Of a stretch of 64,000 bases of DNA, positions 62,953 to 64,000 are shown in pieces. Both the position numbers and the translations under genes were made by a program. Origin of the DNA: Chryseobacterium sp. JAH (GTDB lineage Bacteria > Bacteroidota > Bacteroidia > Flavobacteriales > Weeksellaceae). Position 1 is the stretch's first letter, and each line of letters begins with the position of its first letter. Under the pieces are notes generated by a model. That model was not told where the DNA came from, did not search any database, and saw nothing but the letters and a program-made list of their open reading frames with translations. The stretch is from NCBI RefSeq assembly GCF_001507335.1, contig NZ_LMAH01000007.1, positions 62,001 through 126,000 of the forward strand. Reading direction: 5' to 3'.

Positions 62953-64000
62953 ATGAAAAGATTTCTACTCGGCTTAGTATTAGTTTTTCTTTCGTTCAAC
63001 TCTCTATTTGCACAGAGAGACACAGAACATTGGATTGCTCCGTATTATGCAACTATGTCAGGCTATACAACTAAAGTATACTTATCTACCGATTCAACAA
63101 CCCCATTCACTGTCAACATCTACAGTAATAACGCATTACTTGCTGGCGGTACTATCACGATTAGCAAAAATAATCCGGCAACTTTCGATATTCCGGACAC
63201 CGCTATCTCATCTAATACCACGGCTGATGTTTTTAATGTTATTACTAAGGGGCTTTATCTGCAGGGCGCTAAACCATTTTACTGTACACTCAGAATGGCA
63301 CAATTTGCACATGGAGAAATTGTAACGAGTAAAGGAAAAGCAGGCCTTGGAAAAGAATTTTATGTAGCTAATACCCCGTCTTCTTCAACATTTAATAACT
63401 TTACTGCAGGAGTTTTAGCAACAGAAAATAATACTGTAGTTACAGCAACATGGAATGGAACAGTTAACTTTTTTGCAGGAAGTCCTGCAGGAAGTACAAC
63501 CACTTTCACCTTAAATAAAGGACAATCTTTTATTTTTGCAGGTAATACTTCAACAACAGCACCTTTTATGGGGGCCAAAATTGTTTCCGATAAACCTATC
63601 ACACTTACCAACGGAAACGTTAACGGAAATTTCGCCAATGCGCCATCAGGATCAGATGCAATATTAGATCAATCTGTGCCTGTAGAAAGATTGGGAAGTA
63701 CATTTGCAATGGTAAGAACCAAATCTTCAACATCAGATCTGGAAGGAGGCATTGTAATAGCAACTGAAAACAATACCCAAATATTCTTAAATGGAGCGAC
63801 AACACCAGTAGCAACTATTAACCAAGGTCAATGGTACAGAATTTCTGGAGATGCTTATCAGTTGCAAGGAACTAATGCCCATTATAACATGCTCGTTAGT
63901 ACTTCTAAAAATGTATACTTATATCAGTTGGTTTCAGTAAATAATCAAGAAGCAACTTGTGGTTTTAACTACATCCCGCCATTGAACTGTTTTTTACCAA
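62953..64000 (+). CDS. Second IgGFc-binding-like surface protein, 5' part
   Basis: The frame opens at ATG 62953 and stays open to the window end (349 codons), so the C-terminus is missing. Signal peptide MKRFLLGLVLVFLSFNSLFA, then IAPYYATMSGYTTKVYLSTD, SKGKAGLGKEFYVANTPSSS, and GFNYIPPLNCFLP at the end, co-linear with the N-terminal region of the preceding 1300-residue protein. It is a tandem paralog; whether it also ends in a T9SS domain cannot be seen. Confidence 0.88.
   Translation, partial: MKRFLLGLVLVFLSFNSLFAQRDTEHWIAPYYATMSGYTTKVYLSTDSTTPFTVNIYSNNALLAGGTITISKNNPATFDIPDTAISSNTTADVFNVITKGLYLQGAKPFYCTLRMAQFAHGEIVTSKGKAGLGKEFYVANTPSSSTFNNFTAGVLATENNTVVTATWNGTVNFFAGSPAGSTTTFTLNKGQSFIFAGNTSTTAPFMGAKIVSDKPITLTNGNVNGNFANAPSGSDAILDQSVPVERLGSTFAMVRTKSSTSDLEGGIVIATENNTQIFLNGATTPVATINQGQWYRISGDAYQLQGTNAHYNMLVSTSKNVYLYQLVSVNNQEATCGFNYIPPLNCFLP

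Noticed and set aside
1-64000. Search for CRISPR arrays, insertion sequences, prophage, toxin-antitoxin or defence islands.
   Set aside because: No regularly spaced repeats, transposase, integrase, phage structural gene or known defence domain was seen on either strand.

Overview
This 64-kb window looks like a chromosomal segment of a Flavobacteriia member close to Chryseobacterium (family Weeksellaceae). The DNA is AT-rich. Promoter-like sites follow the Bacteroidota TTG-N18-20-TANNTTTG pattern rather than -35/-10. Secreted proteins carry type IX secretion (T9SS) C-terminal sorting domains. A bacillithiol deacetylase (BshB1) is present, and TonB/ExbB/ExbD occur as a four-gene set with two ExbDs. 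The genus is inferred from overall character; no marker gene was compared.

Layout. 1-0.9 kb: tail of an ABC exporter, a DUF3276 protein and tRNA-His. 0.95-7.7 kb (minus strand): bshB1, a TPR protein, an orphan PstS-like lipoprotein, a small membrane protein and tonB-exbD-exbD-exbB. 7.9-10.7 kb: leuS. 10.9-14.9 kb: a DUF1800/DUF1501 pair (the latter with Tat-like and T9SS signals) and a lipocalin-like lipoprotein. 15-22 kb: a glycosyltransferase with a coupled unknown gene, an envelope operon (NlpC/P60 - DUF1648 - Kdo transferase), an O-methyltransferase and an OmpA-family lipoprotein. 20.8-31 kb: tilS, dsbD, a T9SS repeat protein broken by one in-frame stop, an orphan exbD, lipoproteins, an alpha/beta hydrolase, patatin, nrnA and rpmH. 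31-38.7 kb: ftsE-like ATPase, trmN6/histidine kinase/riboflavin synthase overlapping on the minus strand, pdxA, the yceD-rpmF pair and accB-accC. 38.9-41.1 kb: four unrecognised small proteins, three of them exported. 41.2-42.4 kb: rocD.

42.5-54.4 kb is the main accessory block: ten glycosyltransferase-type genes plus a NodB-type deacetylase and a cupin, with several strand switches and near-zero gene spacing inside the forward operon. No flippase, polymerase or ligase is visible. It is best read as a lipopolysaccharide core or surface-glycan locus. 54.5-58.8 kb returns to housekeeping genes (gltX, accA, tsf). The window ends with two tandem large surface proteins sharing an IgGFc-binding-protein-like N-terminal region. 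The first has a T9SS type B C-terminus; the second runs off the end.

The themes are envelope assembly, TonB-dependent energy transduction, T9SS surface display, fatty-acid synthesis (three acc genes at two loci) and translation. No CRISPR array, insertion sequence, prophage or recognisable defence system was seen. No gene-free stretch exceeds about 300 bases; the longest gaps (7686-7924, 14108-14378, 40359-40565) hold at most promoter or terminator signals. The strongest leads for follow-up are the glycan cluster with its paralogous pair, the nonsense-interrupted repeat protein, the block of unknown exported proteins and the orphan Ton-associated genes.
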